Shown: one piece after another, positions 32,864 to 44,960 of the stretch
How positions within the stretch are numbered: the stretch's first letter is position 1
How the letters are laid out: each line of letters starts with the position of its first letter
NCBI GenBank assembly: GCA_023375785.1
Contig: SZWC01000577.1
Span: 176,264-240,263 of the forward strand
DNA: 64,000 nt
Reading direction: 5' to 3'
From: Penium margaritaceum
Taxonomy: Eukaryota; Streptophyta; Zygnematophyceae; Desmidiales; Peniaceae
Made by a program: the position numbers and the translations under genes
The notes under the pieces: generated by a model
Seen by the model: the letters and a program-made list of their open reading frames with translations, nothing else
What the model was told of the DNA's origin: nothing
Databases searched by the model: none

Positions 32864-33148
32864 NNNNNNNNNNNNNNNNNNNNNNNNNNNNNNNNNNNNN
32901 NNNNNNNNNNNNNNNNNNNNNNNNNNNNNNNNNNNNNNNNNNNNNNNNNNNNNNNNNNNNNNNNNNNNNNNNNNNNNNNNNNNNNNNNNNNNNNNNNNNN
33001 NNNNNNNNNNNNNNNNNNNNNNNNNNNNNNNNNNNNNNNNNNNNNNNNNNNNNNNNNNNNNNNNNNNNNNNNNNNNNNNNNNNNNNNNNNNNNNNNNNNN
33101 NNNNNNNNNNNNNNNNNNNNNNNNNNNNNNNNNNNNNNNNNNNNNNNN
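32864..33148. other. Assembly gap (285 N) in satellite A
   Basis: A run of 285 N flanked on both sides by satellite A. The true length is unknown. Reading frames crossing it are meaningless. Confidence 0.99.
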
Positions 33149-33900
33149 CTGCGCCTGACTGCGCCTGACTGCGCCTGACTGCGCCTGACTGCGCCTGACT
33201 GCGCCTGAGTGCACCTAACTGTGCTTGAGTGCGCCTGACTGTGTCTGACTGCGCCTGAGTACGCCTGACTGCGCCTGACTGCGCCTGACTGCGCCTGACT
33301 GCGCCTGACTCCGCCTGAGTGCGCCTGACTCCGCCTGAGTGCGCCTGAGTACGCATGAGTGCGCATCAGTGTGCCGGACTGCGCCAGACAACGCCTGACT
33401 GCGCTTGATTCCGCCTGAGTGCGCCTGAGTGCACCTGATCACGCCTGAGTGCGCTTGAGTACGCCGGACTGAGCCTGACTGCGCCTGACTGTGCCTGAGT
33501 GCGCCTGAGTGCGCTTGAGTGCGCCTGAGTGCGCCTGAGTGCGCCTGAGTGCGCCTGAATGTGCCTAAGTGCACCTGAGTGCGCCCGACTGCGCCTGACT
33601 GCGCTTGACTGTGCCTGAGTGCGCCTGAGTGTGCCTGAGTGCGCTTGAGTGCACCTGACTGGGCCTGAGCGCACCTGACTGCGCCTGAGTGCGCCTGAGT
33701 TCGCCTGAGTACGCCTGAGTGCGCCTGATTACGCCTGACTGCGCCTGAGTCCGCTTGAGAGCGCCTGACTCCGCCTGAGTGCGCCTGAGTACGCCTGAGT
33801 GCGCCTCACTGCGCCTGACTGCGCCTGACTGGGCCTGACTGCGCTTGACTGCGCCTGACTGCGCCTGACTGCGCCTTAGTGCGCCTGACTGCGCCTGACT

Positions 33901-36620
33901 GCGCCTGACTGCGCTTGACTGCGCCTGACTGCGCTTGACTGCGCCTGACTGCGCTTGACTGCGCCTGACTGCGCTTGACTGCGCCTGACTGCGCTTGACT
34001 GCGCCTGACTGCGCTTGACTGCGCCTGACTGCGCTTGACTGCGCCTGACTGCGCTTGACTGCGCCTGACTGCGCTTGACTGCGCCTGACTGCGCTTGACT
34101 GCGCCTGACTGCGCTTGACTGCGCCTGACTGCGCTTGACTGCGCCTGACTGCGCTTGACTGCGCCTGACTGCGCTTGACTGCGCCTGACTGCGCTTGACT
34201 GCGCCTGACTGCGCTTGACTGCGCCTGACTGCGCTTGACTGCGCCTGACTGCGCTTGACTGCGCCTGACTGCGCTTGACTGCGCCTGACTGCGCTTGACT
34301 GCGCCTGACTGCGCTTGACTGCGCCTGACTGCGCTTGACTGCGCCTGACTGCGCTTGACTGCGCCTGACTGCGCTTGACTGCGCCTGACTGCGCTTGACT
34401 GCGCCTGACTGCGCTTGACTGCGCCTGACTGCGCTTGACTGCGCCTGACTGCGCTTGACTGCGCCTGACTGCGCTTGACTGCGCCTGACTGCGCTTGACT
34501 GCGCCTGACTGCGCTTGACTGCGCCTGACTGCGCTTGACTGCGCCTGACTGCGCTTGACTGCGCCTGACTGCGCTTGACTGCGCCTGACTGCGCTTGACT
34601 GCGCCTGACTGCGCTTGACTGCGCCTGACTGCGCTTGACTGCGCCTGACTGCGCTTGACTGCGCCTGACTGCGCTTGACTGCGCCTGACTGCGCTTGACT
34701 GCGCCTGACTGCGCTTGACTGCGCCTGACTGCGCTTGACTGCGCCTGACTGCGCTTGACTGCGCCTGACTGCGCTTGACTGCGCCTGACTGCGCTTGACT
34801 GCGCCTGACTGCGCTTGACTGCGCCTGACTGCGCTTGACTGCGCCTGACTGCGCTTGACTGCGCCTGACTGCGCTTGACTGCGCCTGACTGCGCTTGACT
34901 GCGCCTGACTGCGCTTGACTGCGCCTGACTGCGCTTGACTGCGCCTGACTGCGCTTGACTGCGCCTGACTGCGCTTGACTGCGCCTGACTGCGCTTGACT
35001 GCGCCTGACTGCGCTTGACTGCGCCTGACTGCGCTTGACTGCGCCTGACTGCGCTTGACTGCGCCTGACTGCGCTTGACTGCGCCTGACTGCGCTTGACT
35101 GCGCCTGACTGCGCTTGACTGCGCCTGACTGCGCTTGACTGCGCCTGACTGCGCTTGACTGCGCCTGACTGCGCTTGACTGCGCCTGACTGCGCTTGACT
35201 GCGCCTGACTGCGCTTGACTGCGCCTGACTGCGCTTGACTGCGCCTGACTGCGCTTGACTGCGCCTGACTGCGCTTGACTGCGCCTGACTGCGCTTGACT
35301 GCGCCTGACTGCGCTTGACTGCGCCTGACTGCGCTTGACTGCGCCTGACTGCGCTTGACTGCGCCTGACTGCGCTTGACTGCGCCTGACTGCGCTTGACT
35401 GCGCCTGACTGCGCTTGACTGCGCCTGACTGCGCTTGACTGCGCCTGACTGCGCTTGACTGCGCCTGACTGCGCTTGACTGCGCCTGACTGCGCTTGACT
35501 GCGCCTGACTGCGCTTGACTGCGCCTGACTGCGCTTGACTGCGCCTGACTGCGCTTGACTGCGCCTGACTGCGCTTGACTGCGCCTGACTGCGCTTGACT
35601 GCGCCTGACTGCGCTTGACTGCGCCTGACTGCGCTTGACTGCGCCTGACTGCGCTTGACTGCGCCTGACTGCGCTTGACTGCGCCTGACTGCGCTTGACT
35701 GCGCCTGACTGCGCTTGACTGCGCCTGACTGCGCTTGACTGCGCCTGACTGCGCTTGACTGCGCCTGACTGCGCTTGACTGCGCCTGACTGCGCTTGACT
35801 GCGCCTGACTGCGCTTGACTGCGCCTGACTGCGCTTGACTGCGCCTGACTGCGCTTGACTGCGCCTGACTGCGCTTGACTGCGCCTGACTGCGCTTGACT
35901 GCGCCTGACTGCGCTTGACTGCGCCTGACTGCGCTTGACTGCGCCTGACTGCGCTTGACTGCGCCTGACTGCGCTTGACTGCGCCTGACTGCGCTTGACT
36001 GCGCCTGACTGCGCTTGACTGCGCCTGACTGCGCTTGACTGCGCCTGACTGCGCTTGACTGCGCCTGACTGCGCTTGACTGCGCCTGACTGCGCTTGACT
36101 GCGCCTGACTGCGCTTGACTGCGCCTGACTGCGCTTGACTGCGCCTGACTGCGCTTGACTGCGCCTGACTGCGCTTGACTGCGCCTGACTGCGCTTGACT
36201 GCGCCTGACTGCGCTTGACTGCGCCTGACTGCGCTTGACTGCGCCTGACTGCGCTTGACTGCGCCTGACTGCGCTTGACTGCGCCTGACTGCGCTTGACT
36301 GCGCCTGACTGCGCTTGACTGCGCCTGACTGCGCTTGACTGCGCCTGACTGCGCTTGACTGCGCCTGACTGCGCTTGACTGCGCCTGACTGCGCTTGACT
36401 GCGCCTGACTGCGCTTGACTGCGCCTGACTGCGCTTGACTGCGCCTGACTGCGCTTGACTGCGCCTGACTGCGCTTGACTGCGCCTGACTGCGCTTGACT
36501 GCGCCTGACTGCGCTTGACTGCGCCTGACTGCGCTTGACTGCGCCTGACTGCGCTTGACTGCGCCTGACTGCGCTTGACTGCGCCTGACTGCGCTTGACT
36601 GCGCCTGACTGCGCTTGACT
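33901..36620 (+). repeat. Perfect 20-bp dimer array, 136 copies
   Basis: GCGCCTGACT alternates with GCGCTTGACT without any visible mismatch for 2,720 bp. The flanking array is ordinary, mutated satellite A. The dimer is a single-change doublet of the base unit. Uniformity implies very recent amplification or an assembly or polishing artefact. Confidence 0.95.
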
Positions 36621-37049
36621 GCGCCTGACTGCGCCTGACTGCGCCTGAGTGCGCCTGAGTACGCCTGAGTGCGCCTGAGTGACCTTAGTGCGCCTGAGTG
36701 CGCCTGAGTGTGCCTGAGTGTGCCTGATTGCGCCTGAGTGCATCTGAGTGCGCTTGAGGGCACCTGACTGCGCTTGACTGCGCCTGACTGCGCCTGACTG
36801 CGCCTGACTGCACCTGAGTGCGCCTGAGTGCACCTAACTATGCCTGAGTGCGCCTGACTGTGTCTGACTGCGCCTGAGTGCACCTGACTGCGCCTGACTT
36901 CGCCTGACTGCGCTTGACTGCGCCTGACTGCGCTTGACTCCGCCTGAGTGCGCCTGACTCCGCCTGAGTGCGCCTGAGTGCGCCTGAGTGCGCTTCAGTG
37001 TGCCGGACTACGCCAGACTGCGCCTGACTGTGCCTCACTCCGCCTGAGT

Positions 37050-40000
37050 GCGCCTGAGTGCACCTGATTACGCCTGAGTGCGCCTGAGTGCGCCGGACTG
37101 AGCCTGACTGCGCCTGACTGTGCCTGAGTGCGCCTGAGTGCGCTTGAGTGTGCATGAGTGCGCCTGAGCGCGCCTGAGTACGCTTGAGTGCGCCTGAGTG
37201 CTCCTGAATGTGCCTAAGTGCACCTGAGTGCGCCTAAGTGCGCCAAACTGCGCCTGACTGCGCCTGACTGTGCCTGAGTGCGCCTGAGTGTGCCTGAGTG
37301 CGCTTGAGTGCGCCTGACTGGGCCTGAGCGCGCCTGAGTGCGCCTGAGTACGCCTGAGTTTGCCTGAAAACGCCAGAGAGCGCCTGAGAGCGCCTGAGTG
37401 CGCCTGATTACGCCTGGCTGCGCCTGACTCCGCCTGAGTGCGCCTGACTCCGCCCGAGTGTGCCTGAGTACGCCTGAGTGCGCCTGACTGCGCTTGACTG
37501 CGCCTGACTGGGCCTGACTGCGCTTGACTGCGCCTTACTGCGCCTCACTGCGCCTTAGTGCGCCTGACAGCGCCTGACTGCGCCTGACTGCGCATGACTG
37601 CGCCTGAGTGTGCCTGAGTGCGCCTGAGTGCGCCTGAGTGGGCCTGAGTGTTCTTGAGTACGCCTGAGTGCGCCTGAGTGCGCCTGAGTGTGCTTGAGTG
37701 CGCCTGAGTGCGCCTGAGTGCGCCTGAGTGCGCCTGAATGCGCCTGAGTGCGCCTGAGTACGCCTGGCTGCGCCTTACTGCGCCTGACTGTGCCTGAGTG
37801 CGCCTGAGTGCGCCTGAGTGCGCCTCAGTGCGCCTGACGGGGCCTCAGCGCACCTGAGTGTGCCTGAGTGTGCCTGAGTATGCCAGAGAGCGTCCGAGAG
37901 TCCTTGAGTGCGCCTGAGTGCGCTTGAGTGCAGCTGAGTGCGCCTAAGTACGCCTGAGTGCGCCTGAGTGCGCCTGAGTGTGCCTGAGTGCTCCTGAGTG
38001 AGCCTGACTGCGCCTGACTACGCCTGACAACCCCTGAGTGCGCCTGAGTGTGCCTGAGTGCGCCTGAGTGCACCTCAGTGCGCCTGAGTGCGCCTGAGTG
38101 CGCCTGAGTGCGCCTGAGTGCGCCTGAGTGTGCCTGAGTGTGCCTGACTGTGCCTGACTGCGCCTGACTGCGCCTGACTGTGTATGACTGTGCCTTACTG
38201 CGCCTGACTGCACCTGACTACGCCTGACTGCACCTGACTGCGTCTGAGTGCGCCTAAGTACGCCTGAGTGCGCCTTAGTACACTAGAGTGCGCTTGAGTG
38301 CGCCTGAGTGTGCCTGAGTGCGCCTGAGTGCACCTGAGTGCGCCTGAGTGCGCCTGAATAGGCCTGAGTGCGCCTGAGTGCGCCTCACTGCGCCTGACTG
38401 CGCCTGACTGCGCCTGACTGCGTCTGACTGTCCCTGACTGTGCCTGACTGCGCCTGACAACGCCTGACTGCGCTTGAGTGCGCCTGAGTGCGCCTGAGTG
38501 CGCCTGAGTGCGCCTGAGTACGCTTGAGTGTGCCTGACTGCTCCTGAGTGCGCCTGAGTGCGCCTGAGTGCGCCTGAGTGCGCCTGAGTTTGCCTAAGTA
38601 TGCCTGAGTGTGCCTGAGTGCGCCTGAGTGCGCCTGAGTGCGCCTGAGTGACCTGAGTGCGCCTGAGTGCACCTGAGTACGCCTGAGTGCGCCTGAGTGC
38701 GCCGGAGTGCGCCTGAGTGCGCCTGAGTGCGCGTGAGTGCGCCTGAGTGCGCCTGAGTCCGCCTGAGTGCGCCTGAGTGCACCTGAGTACGCCTGAGTGC
38801 GCCTGAGTGCGCCGGAGTGCGCCTGAGTGCGCCTGAGTGCGCGTGAGTGCGCCTGAGTGCGCCTGAGTCCGCCTGAGTGCGCCTGAGTGCACCTGAGTAC
38901 GCCTGAGTGCGCCTGAGTGCGCCGGAGTGCGCCTGAGTGCGCCTGAGTGCGCGTGAGTGCGCCTGAGTGCGCCTGAGTCCGCCTGAGTGCGCCTGAGTGC
39001 ACCTGAGTACGCCTGAGTGCGCCTGAGTGCGCCGGAGTGCGCCTGAGTGCGCCTGAGTGCGCGTGAGTGCGCCTGAGTGCGCCTGAGTCCGCCTGAGTGC
39101 GCCTGAGTGCACCTGAGTACGCCTGAGTGCGCCTGAGTGCGCCGGAGTGCGCCTGAGTGCGCCTGAGTGCGCGTGAGTGCGCCTGAGTGCGCCTGAGTCC
39201 GCCTGAGTGCGCCTGAGTGCACCTGAGTACGCCTGAGTGCGCCTGAGTGCGCCGGAGTGCGCCTGAGTGCGCCTGAGTGCGCGTGAGTGCGCCTGAGTGC
39301 GCCTGAGTCCGCCTGAGTGCGCCTGAGTGCACCTGAGTACGCCTGAGTGCGCCTGAGTGCGCCGGAGTGCGCCTGAGTGCGCCTGAGTGCGCGTGAGTGC
39401 GCCTGAGTGCGCCTGAGTCCGCCTGAGTGCGCCTGAGTGCACCTGAGTACGCCTGAGTGCGCCTGAGTGCGCCGGAGTGCGCCTGAGTGCGCCTGAGTGC
39501 GCGTGAGTGCGCCTGAGTGCGCCTGAGTCCGCCTGAGTGCGCCTGAGTGCACCTGAGTACGCCTGAGTGCGCCTGAGTGCGCCGGAGTGCGCCTGAGTGC
39601 GCCTGAGTGCGCGTGAGTGCGCCTGAGTGCGCCTGAGTCCGCCTGAGTGCGCCTGAGTGCACCTGAGTACGCCTGAGTGCGCCTGAGTGCGCCGGAGTGC
39701 GCCTGAGTGCGCCTGAGTGCGCGTGAGTGCGCCTGAGTGCGCCTGAGTCCGCCTGAGTGCGCCTGAGTGCACCTGAGTACGCCTGAGTGCGCCTGAGTGC
39801 GCCGGAGTGCGCCTGAGTGCGCCTGAGTGCGCGTGAGTGCGCCTGAGTGCGCCTGAGTACGCCTGAGTGCGCCTGACTGCGCCTGAGTGCACCTAACTGT
39901 GCCTGAGTGCGCCTGACTGTGTCTGACTGCGCCTGAGTGCACCTGACTGCGCCTGACTTCGCCTGACTGCGCCTGACTGCGCCTGACTACGCCTGACTAC

Positions 40001-41500
40001 GCCAGACTGCGCCTGACTGCGCCTGACTCCGCCTGAGTGCGCCTGAGTGCACCTGATTACGCCTGAGTGCGCCTGAGTGCGCCGGACTGAGCCTGAATGC
40101 GCCTGACTGTGCCTGAGTGCGCCTGAGTGCGCCTGAGTGCGCATGAGTGCGCCTGAGCGCGCCTGAGTGCGCCTGAGTGCGCCTGAATGTGCCTAAGTGC
40201 ACCTGAGTGCGCCTAAGTGCGCCAGACTGCGCCAGACTGCACCTGACTGCGCCTGAGTGCGCCTGAGTGTGCCTGAGTGCGCTTGAGTGCGCCTGACTGG
40301 GCCTAAGCACGCCTGAGTGCGCCTGAGTGTGCCTGAGTTTGCCAGAGTATGCGAGAGAGCGCCTGAGAGCGCCTGAGTGCGCCTGATTACGCCTGGCTGC
40401 GCCTGACTCCGCCTGAGTGCGCCTGACTCCGCCTGAGTGCGCCTGAGTACGCTTGAGTGTGCCTGACTGCGCTTGACTGCGCCTAACAGGGCCTGGTTGC
40501 GCTTGACTGCGCCTGAGTGCGCCTTAGTGCGCCTGACTGCGCCTGACTGCGCCTGACTGCGCCTGACTGCGCCTGAGTGTGCCTGAGTGCGCCTGAGTGC
40601 GCCTGAGTGGGCCTGAGTGCGCCTGAGTGTGCCAGAGTGCGCCTGAGTGCGCCTGAGTGCGCCTGAGTGCGCCTGAATGCGCCTGAGTGCGCCTTAGTAC
40701 GCCTGGCTGCGCCTGACTGCGCCTGACTGCGCCTGAGTGCGCCTGAGTGCGCGTGAGTGCGCCTGAGTGCGCCTGACTGGGCCTCAGCGCACTTGAGTGT
40801 GCCTTAGTGCGCCTGAGTACGCCAGAGAGCGTCCGAGAGTGCTTGAGTGCGCCTGAGTGTGCTTGAGTGCAGCTGAGTGCGACTAAGTACGCCTGAGTGC
40901 GCCTAAGTGCGCCTGAGTGTGCCTGAGTGCGCCTGAGTGAGCCTGACTGCGCCTGACTACGCCTGACAACCCCTGAGTGCGCCTGAGTGCGCCTCAGTGC
41001 GTCTGAGTGTGCCTGAGTGTGCCTGAGTGCGCCAGAGTTCAACTCAGTGCGCCTGAGTGCGCCTGAGTGCGCCTGAGTGCGCCTGACTGTGCCTGACTGC
41101 GCCTGACTGCGCCTGACTGCGTATGACTGTGCCTTACTGCGCCTGACTGCACCTGACTACGCCTGACTGTGCCTGACTGCGTCTGAGTGCGCCTAAGTGC
41201 GCCTGAGTGCGCCTGAGTATACTACAGTGCGCTTGAGTGCGCCAGAGTGTGCCTGAGTGCGCCTGAATAGGCCTGAGTGCGCCTTAGTGCGCCTCACTGT
41301 GCCTGACTGCGCCTGACTGCGCCTGACTACGTCTGACTGCGCCTGACTGTGCTTGACTGCGCCTGACTACGCCTGACTGCGCATGACTGTGCCTGAGTGC
41401 GCCTGAGTGCGCCTGAGTACGCTTGAGTGTGCCTGAGTGCGCCTGAGTGCGCCTGAGTGTGCCTGAGTGCGCCTGAGTGCGCCTGAGTTTGCCTGAGTGC
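37050..41500 (+). repeat. Tandem segmental duplication within satellite A (offset about 2.94-2.99 kb)
   Basis: Rare-variant landmarks recur in order: ATTACG at 37067 and 40056 (offset 2989), GCATGAGTG at 37152 and 40141 (2989), GCCAGAGAGCGTCCGAGAG at 37882 and 40821 (2939), and GTATGACTGTGCCTTACTG at 38182 and 41121 (2939). The 50-bp change in offset marks a five-unit indel. The boundaries given are approximate. Confidence 0.85.
38652..39858 (+). repeat. 110-bp higher-order repeat, 11 copies
   Basis: Eleven 10-bp units form one 110-bp unit, marked by GCCGGAGTGC at 38701, 38811, 38921 and every 110 bp to 39801, with GCGTGAGTGC, GCCTGAGTCC and ACCTGAGTAC at fixed positions. The copies look identical except at the extreme ends. 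Confidence 0.95.
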
Positions 41501-42499
41501 GCCTGAGTGCGCCTGAGTGCGCCTGAGTGTGCCTGAGTGCGCCTGAGTGCGCTTTAGTGCACCTGAGTGCGCGTGAGTGGGCCTGAGTGTGCCTTAGTGC
41601 ACCTGACTGTGTCTGACAGCGCCTAAGTGCGCCTGACTGCGCCTAAGTGCGCCTGAGAGCGCCTGACTCTGCCTGACTCCGCCTGAATGTGCCTGAGTGA
41701 GCCTGAGTGCGCCTGAGTGCGCGTGAGTGCGCCTGAGTACGCCTGACTGTGCCTGACTGCGCCTGGCTGCGCCTGACTCCGCCTGAGTGCGCCTGAGTGC
41801 GCCTCAGTGCGCCTGAGTGCGCCGGAGTGTGCCTGAGAGGGCCTGACTGCGCCTGACTGCGCCTGACTGCGCCTGACTGTGCCTGACTTCGCCTGACTGC
41901 GCCTGGCTACGCCTTAGTGCGCTTGAATGCGCCTGACTGCGCCCGACTGCGCATGAGTGCGCCTGAGTGCGCCTGAGAGCGCATGAGTGCGCCTGAGTGG
42001 GCCTGAGTGCGCCTCAGTGCGCCTTAATGCGCCTGAGTGCGTCTGAGTGCGCCTGAGGGCGCCTGAGTGCGCCTGAGTGCGCCTGAGTGCGCCTGAGTGC
42101 GCTTGAATGCGCCACAGTGTGCCTGAGTGCGCCTGAGGGCACCAGACTGCGCCTGACTGCGCCTGACTGCGCCTGACTGCACCTGACTGCGCTTGAATGC
42201 GCCTGACTGCACCTGACTGCGCCTGACTGCGCCTGAGTGCCCCTGAGTACGCCTGACTGGGCCTGAGTGTGCGTGAGTGTGCCTGAGTACACCTAAGTGA
42301 ACCTGAGTACGCCAGAGAGCGCGTGAGAGCGCCTGAGTGCGCCAGAGTGCGCCTTAGTGCGCGTGAGTGCACATGAGTGCGCCTGACTGCGCCTGACTGC
42401 GCCTGAGTGCGTCTGAGTGCGCATGAGGACGCCTGAGTGCGCATGAGTGCGCCTGAATGCGCCTGAGTGGGCCTGAGTGTGCCTGAGTGCGCCTGAGGG

Positions 42500-44960
42500 C
42501 ACATGACTGCGCCTGACTGCGCCTGACTGCGCCTGACTGCGCCTGAGTGCGCCTGACTGCGCCTGACTGCGCCTAAGTGCCCCTGAGTCCGCCTGACTGG
42601 GCCTGAGTGTGCGTGAGTGTGCCTGAGAGCGCCTGAGTGCACCTGAGTACGCCAGAAAGCGCGTGAGAGCGCCTGAGTGCGCCAAAGTGCGCCTGAGTGC
42701 GCCTGAGTGCACCTGAGTGCGCCTGAGTGCGCCTGACTGCGCCTGAGTGTGCCTGAGTGCGCCTGAGTGCGCCTGAGTGCGCCTGAGTGCGCCTGAGTGT
42801 GCCTGAGTGCGCCTGAGTATGCCTGAGTGCGCCAGAATGCGCCAGACTGCGCCTGACTGTGCTTGCCTGCACCTGACTGCGTATGACTGAACGTTACTGC
42901 GCCTGACTGCGCCTGACTGCACCTGAGTGCGCCTGAGTGCGCCTGACTACGCCTGACTGCGCCAAACTGCACCTGAGTGCGCCTGAGTGCGCCTGACTAC
43001 GCCTGACTGCGCCAAACTGCACCTGAGTGCGCCTGAGTGCGCCTGACTACGCCTGAGTGCGCCTGAGTGCGCCTGAGTATGCCTGAGTGCGCCAGAATGC
43101 GCCAGACTGCGCCTGACTGTGCTTGCCTGCACCTGACTGCGTATGACTGAACGTTACTGCGCCTGACTGCGCCTGACTGCACCTGGTGGTGTCTGAATGT
43201 TCCTGAGAGCGCCTAAGTGCGCCTGAGTACGCCTAAGTGCGCCTGAGTGCACCAGAGTGCGCCTGAGTGCGCCTGAGTGCGCCTGAGTGCGTCTGAGTGT
43301 GCCTGAGTGCGCCTGCGTGCACCTGAGTGCGCCTAAGTGCGCCTGAGTGTGCCTCAGTGCGCCTGAGTGAGCTTGAAAACACCTGAGTCCGCCTGAGTGC
43401 GCCTGAGTGCGCCTGAGTGTGCCTGAGAGCGCCTGACAGAGCCTAAGTGTGCCTAAGTGCGCCTGAGTGCACCTGAGTGCGCCTGAGTGCGCCTGACTAC
43501 GCCTGACTGCGCCAAACTGCACCTGAGTGCGCCTGTGTGCGCCTGAGTGCGCCTGAGTGCGCCTGAGTGTGCCTGAGTGCGCCTGATTGCGCCTGACTGC
43601 GCCTGAATGCGCGTGAGTGCGCCTAAGTGTGCCTGCGGGCGCCTTACTGCGCCTGACTGCGCCTGACTACACCTGAGTGCGCCTGAGTGCGCCTGAGAAT
43701 GCTTGACTATGCCTGAGTGCGCCTGACTGCGCCTGATTGCGCCTGAGTGCGCCTTAGTGCGCCTGAGTGCGCCTGAGTGTGCCTGACTGGGCCTGAGTGC
43801 GCCTGAGTGCGCCTGAGTGCGCCTGACTGCGCCTAAGTGCGCCTGACTGCGCCTGACTGCGCCTAAGTGCCCCTGAGTCCGCCTGACTGGGCCTGAGTGT
43901 GCGTGAGTGTGCCTGAGAGCGCCTGAGTACACCTGAGTACGCCAGAAAGCGCGTGAGAGCGCCTGAGTGCGCCAAAGTGCGCCTGAGTGCGCCTGAGTGC
44001 ACCTGAGTGCGCCTGACTGCGCCTGACTGCGCCTGAGTGTGCCTGAGTGCGCCTGAGTGCGCCTCAGTGCGCCTGAGTGCGCCTGAGTGTGCCTGAGTGC
44101 GCCTGAGTATGCCTGAGTGCGCCAGAATGCGCCAGACTGCGCCTGACTGTGCTTGCCTGCACCTGACTGCGTATGACTGAACGTTACTGCGCCTGACTGC
44201 GCCTGACTGCGCCTGAGTGTGCCTGAGTGCGCCAGAATGCGCCAGACTGCGCCTGACTGTGCTTGCCTGCACCTGACTGCGTATGACTGAACGTTACTGC
44301 GCCTGACTGCGCCTGACTGCACCTGGTGGTGTCTGAGTGTTCCTGAGAGCGCCTAAGTGCGCCTGAGTACGCCTAAGTGCGCCTTAGTGCGCCAGAGTGC
44401 GCCTGAGTGCGCCTGAGTGCGCCTGAGTGCGTCTGAGTGTGCCTGAGTGCGCCTGCGTGCACCTGAGTGCGCCTAAGTGCGCCTGAGTGTGCCTCAGTGC
44501 GCCTGAGTGCGCTTGAGTACACCTGAGTCCGCCTGAGTGCGCCTGAGTGCGCCTGAGTGTGCCTGAGAGCGCCTGACAGAGCCTAAGTGTGCCGAAGTGC
44601 GCCTGAGTGCACGTGAGTGCGCCTGAGTGCGCCTGACTACGCCTGACTGCGCCTGACTGCGCCTGAGTGCGCCTGTGTGCGCCTGAGTGCGCCTGAGTGC
44701 GCCTGAGTGTGCCTGAGTGCGCCTGATTGCGCCTGACTGCGCCTGAATGCGCGTGAGTGCGCCTAAGTGCGCCTGCGGGCGCCTTACTGCGCCTGACTGC
44801 GCCTGACTACACCTGAGTGCGCCTGAGTGCGCCTGAGAATGCTTGACTCTGCCTGAGTGCGCCTGACTGCGCCTGATTGCGCCTGAGTGCGCCTTAGTGC
44901 GCCTGAGTGCGCCTGAGTGTGCCTGACTGGGCCTGAGTGCGCCTGAGTGCGCCTGAGTGC
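42500..44960 (+). repeat. Duplicated segments in satellite A (offsets 1,290 and 1,140 bp)
   Basis: CCCTGAGTCC with its context recurs at 42581 and 43871 (offset 1290). GTATGACTGAACGTTACTGC occurs at 42881, 43141, 44171 and 44281. ACCTGGTGGTGTCTGA recurs at 43181 and 44321 (offset 1140), and that match continues to about 43820/44960. The change from 1290 to 1140 equals a 150-bp difference in the local repeat of the GTATGACTGA segment (260 bp against 110 bp). Confidence 0.85.

Noticed and set aside
32609-33366. Frames crossing the 285-N gap
   Set aside because: They are made largely of unknown residues and cannot be evidence of a gene.
33806-36883. A 1,025-codon minus-strand frame of decapeptide repeats (RRSQAQSGAV), and many similar frames in satellite A
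   Set aside because: The 10-bp unit has no stop codon on the minus strand in any phase, so long frames are expected without selection. Two overlapping frames are open over the same stretch, and frames end wherever a unit mutates. No promoter, non-repeat domain or consistent start is seen.
38275-39942. Minus-strand frames of 555, 432 and 425 codons in different phases
   Set aside because: They are the stop-free reading of the 110-bp repeat in all phases, not genes.
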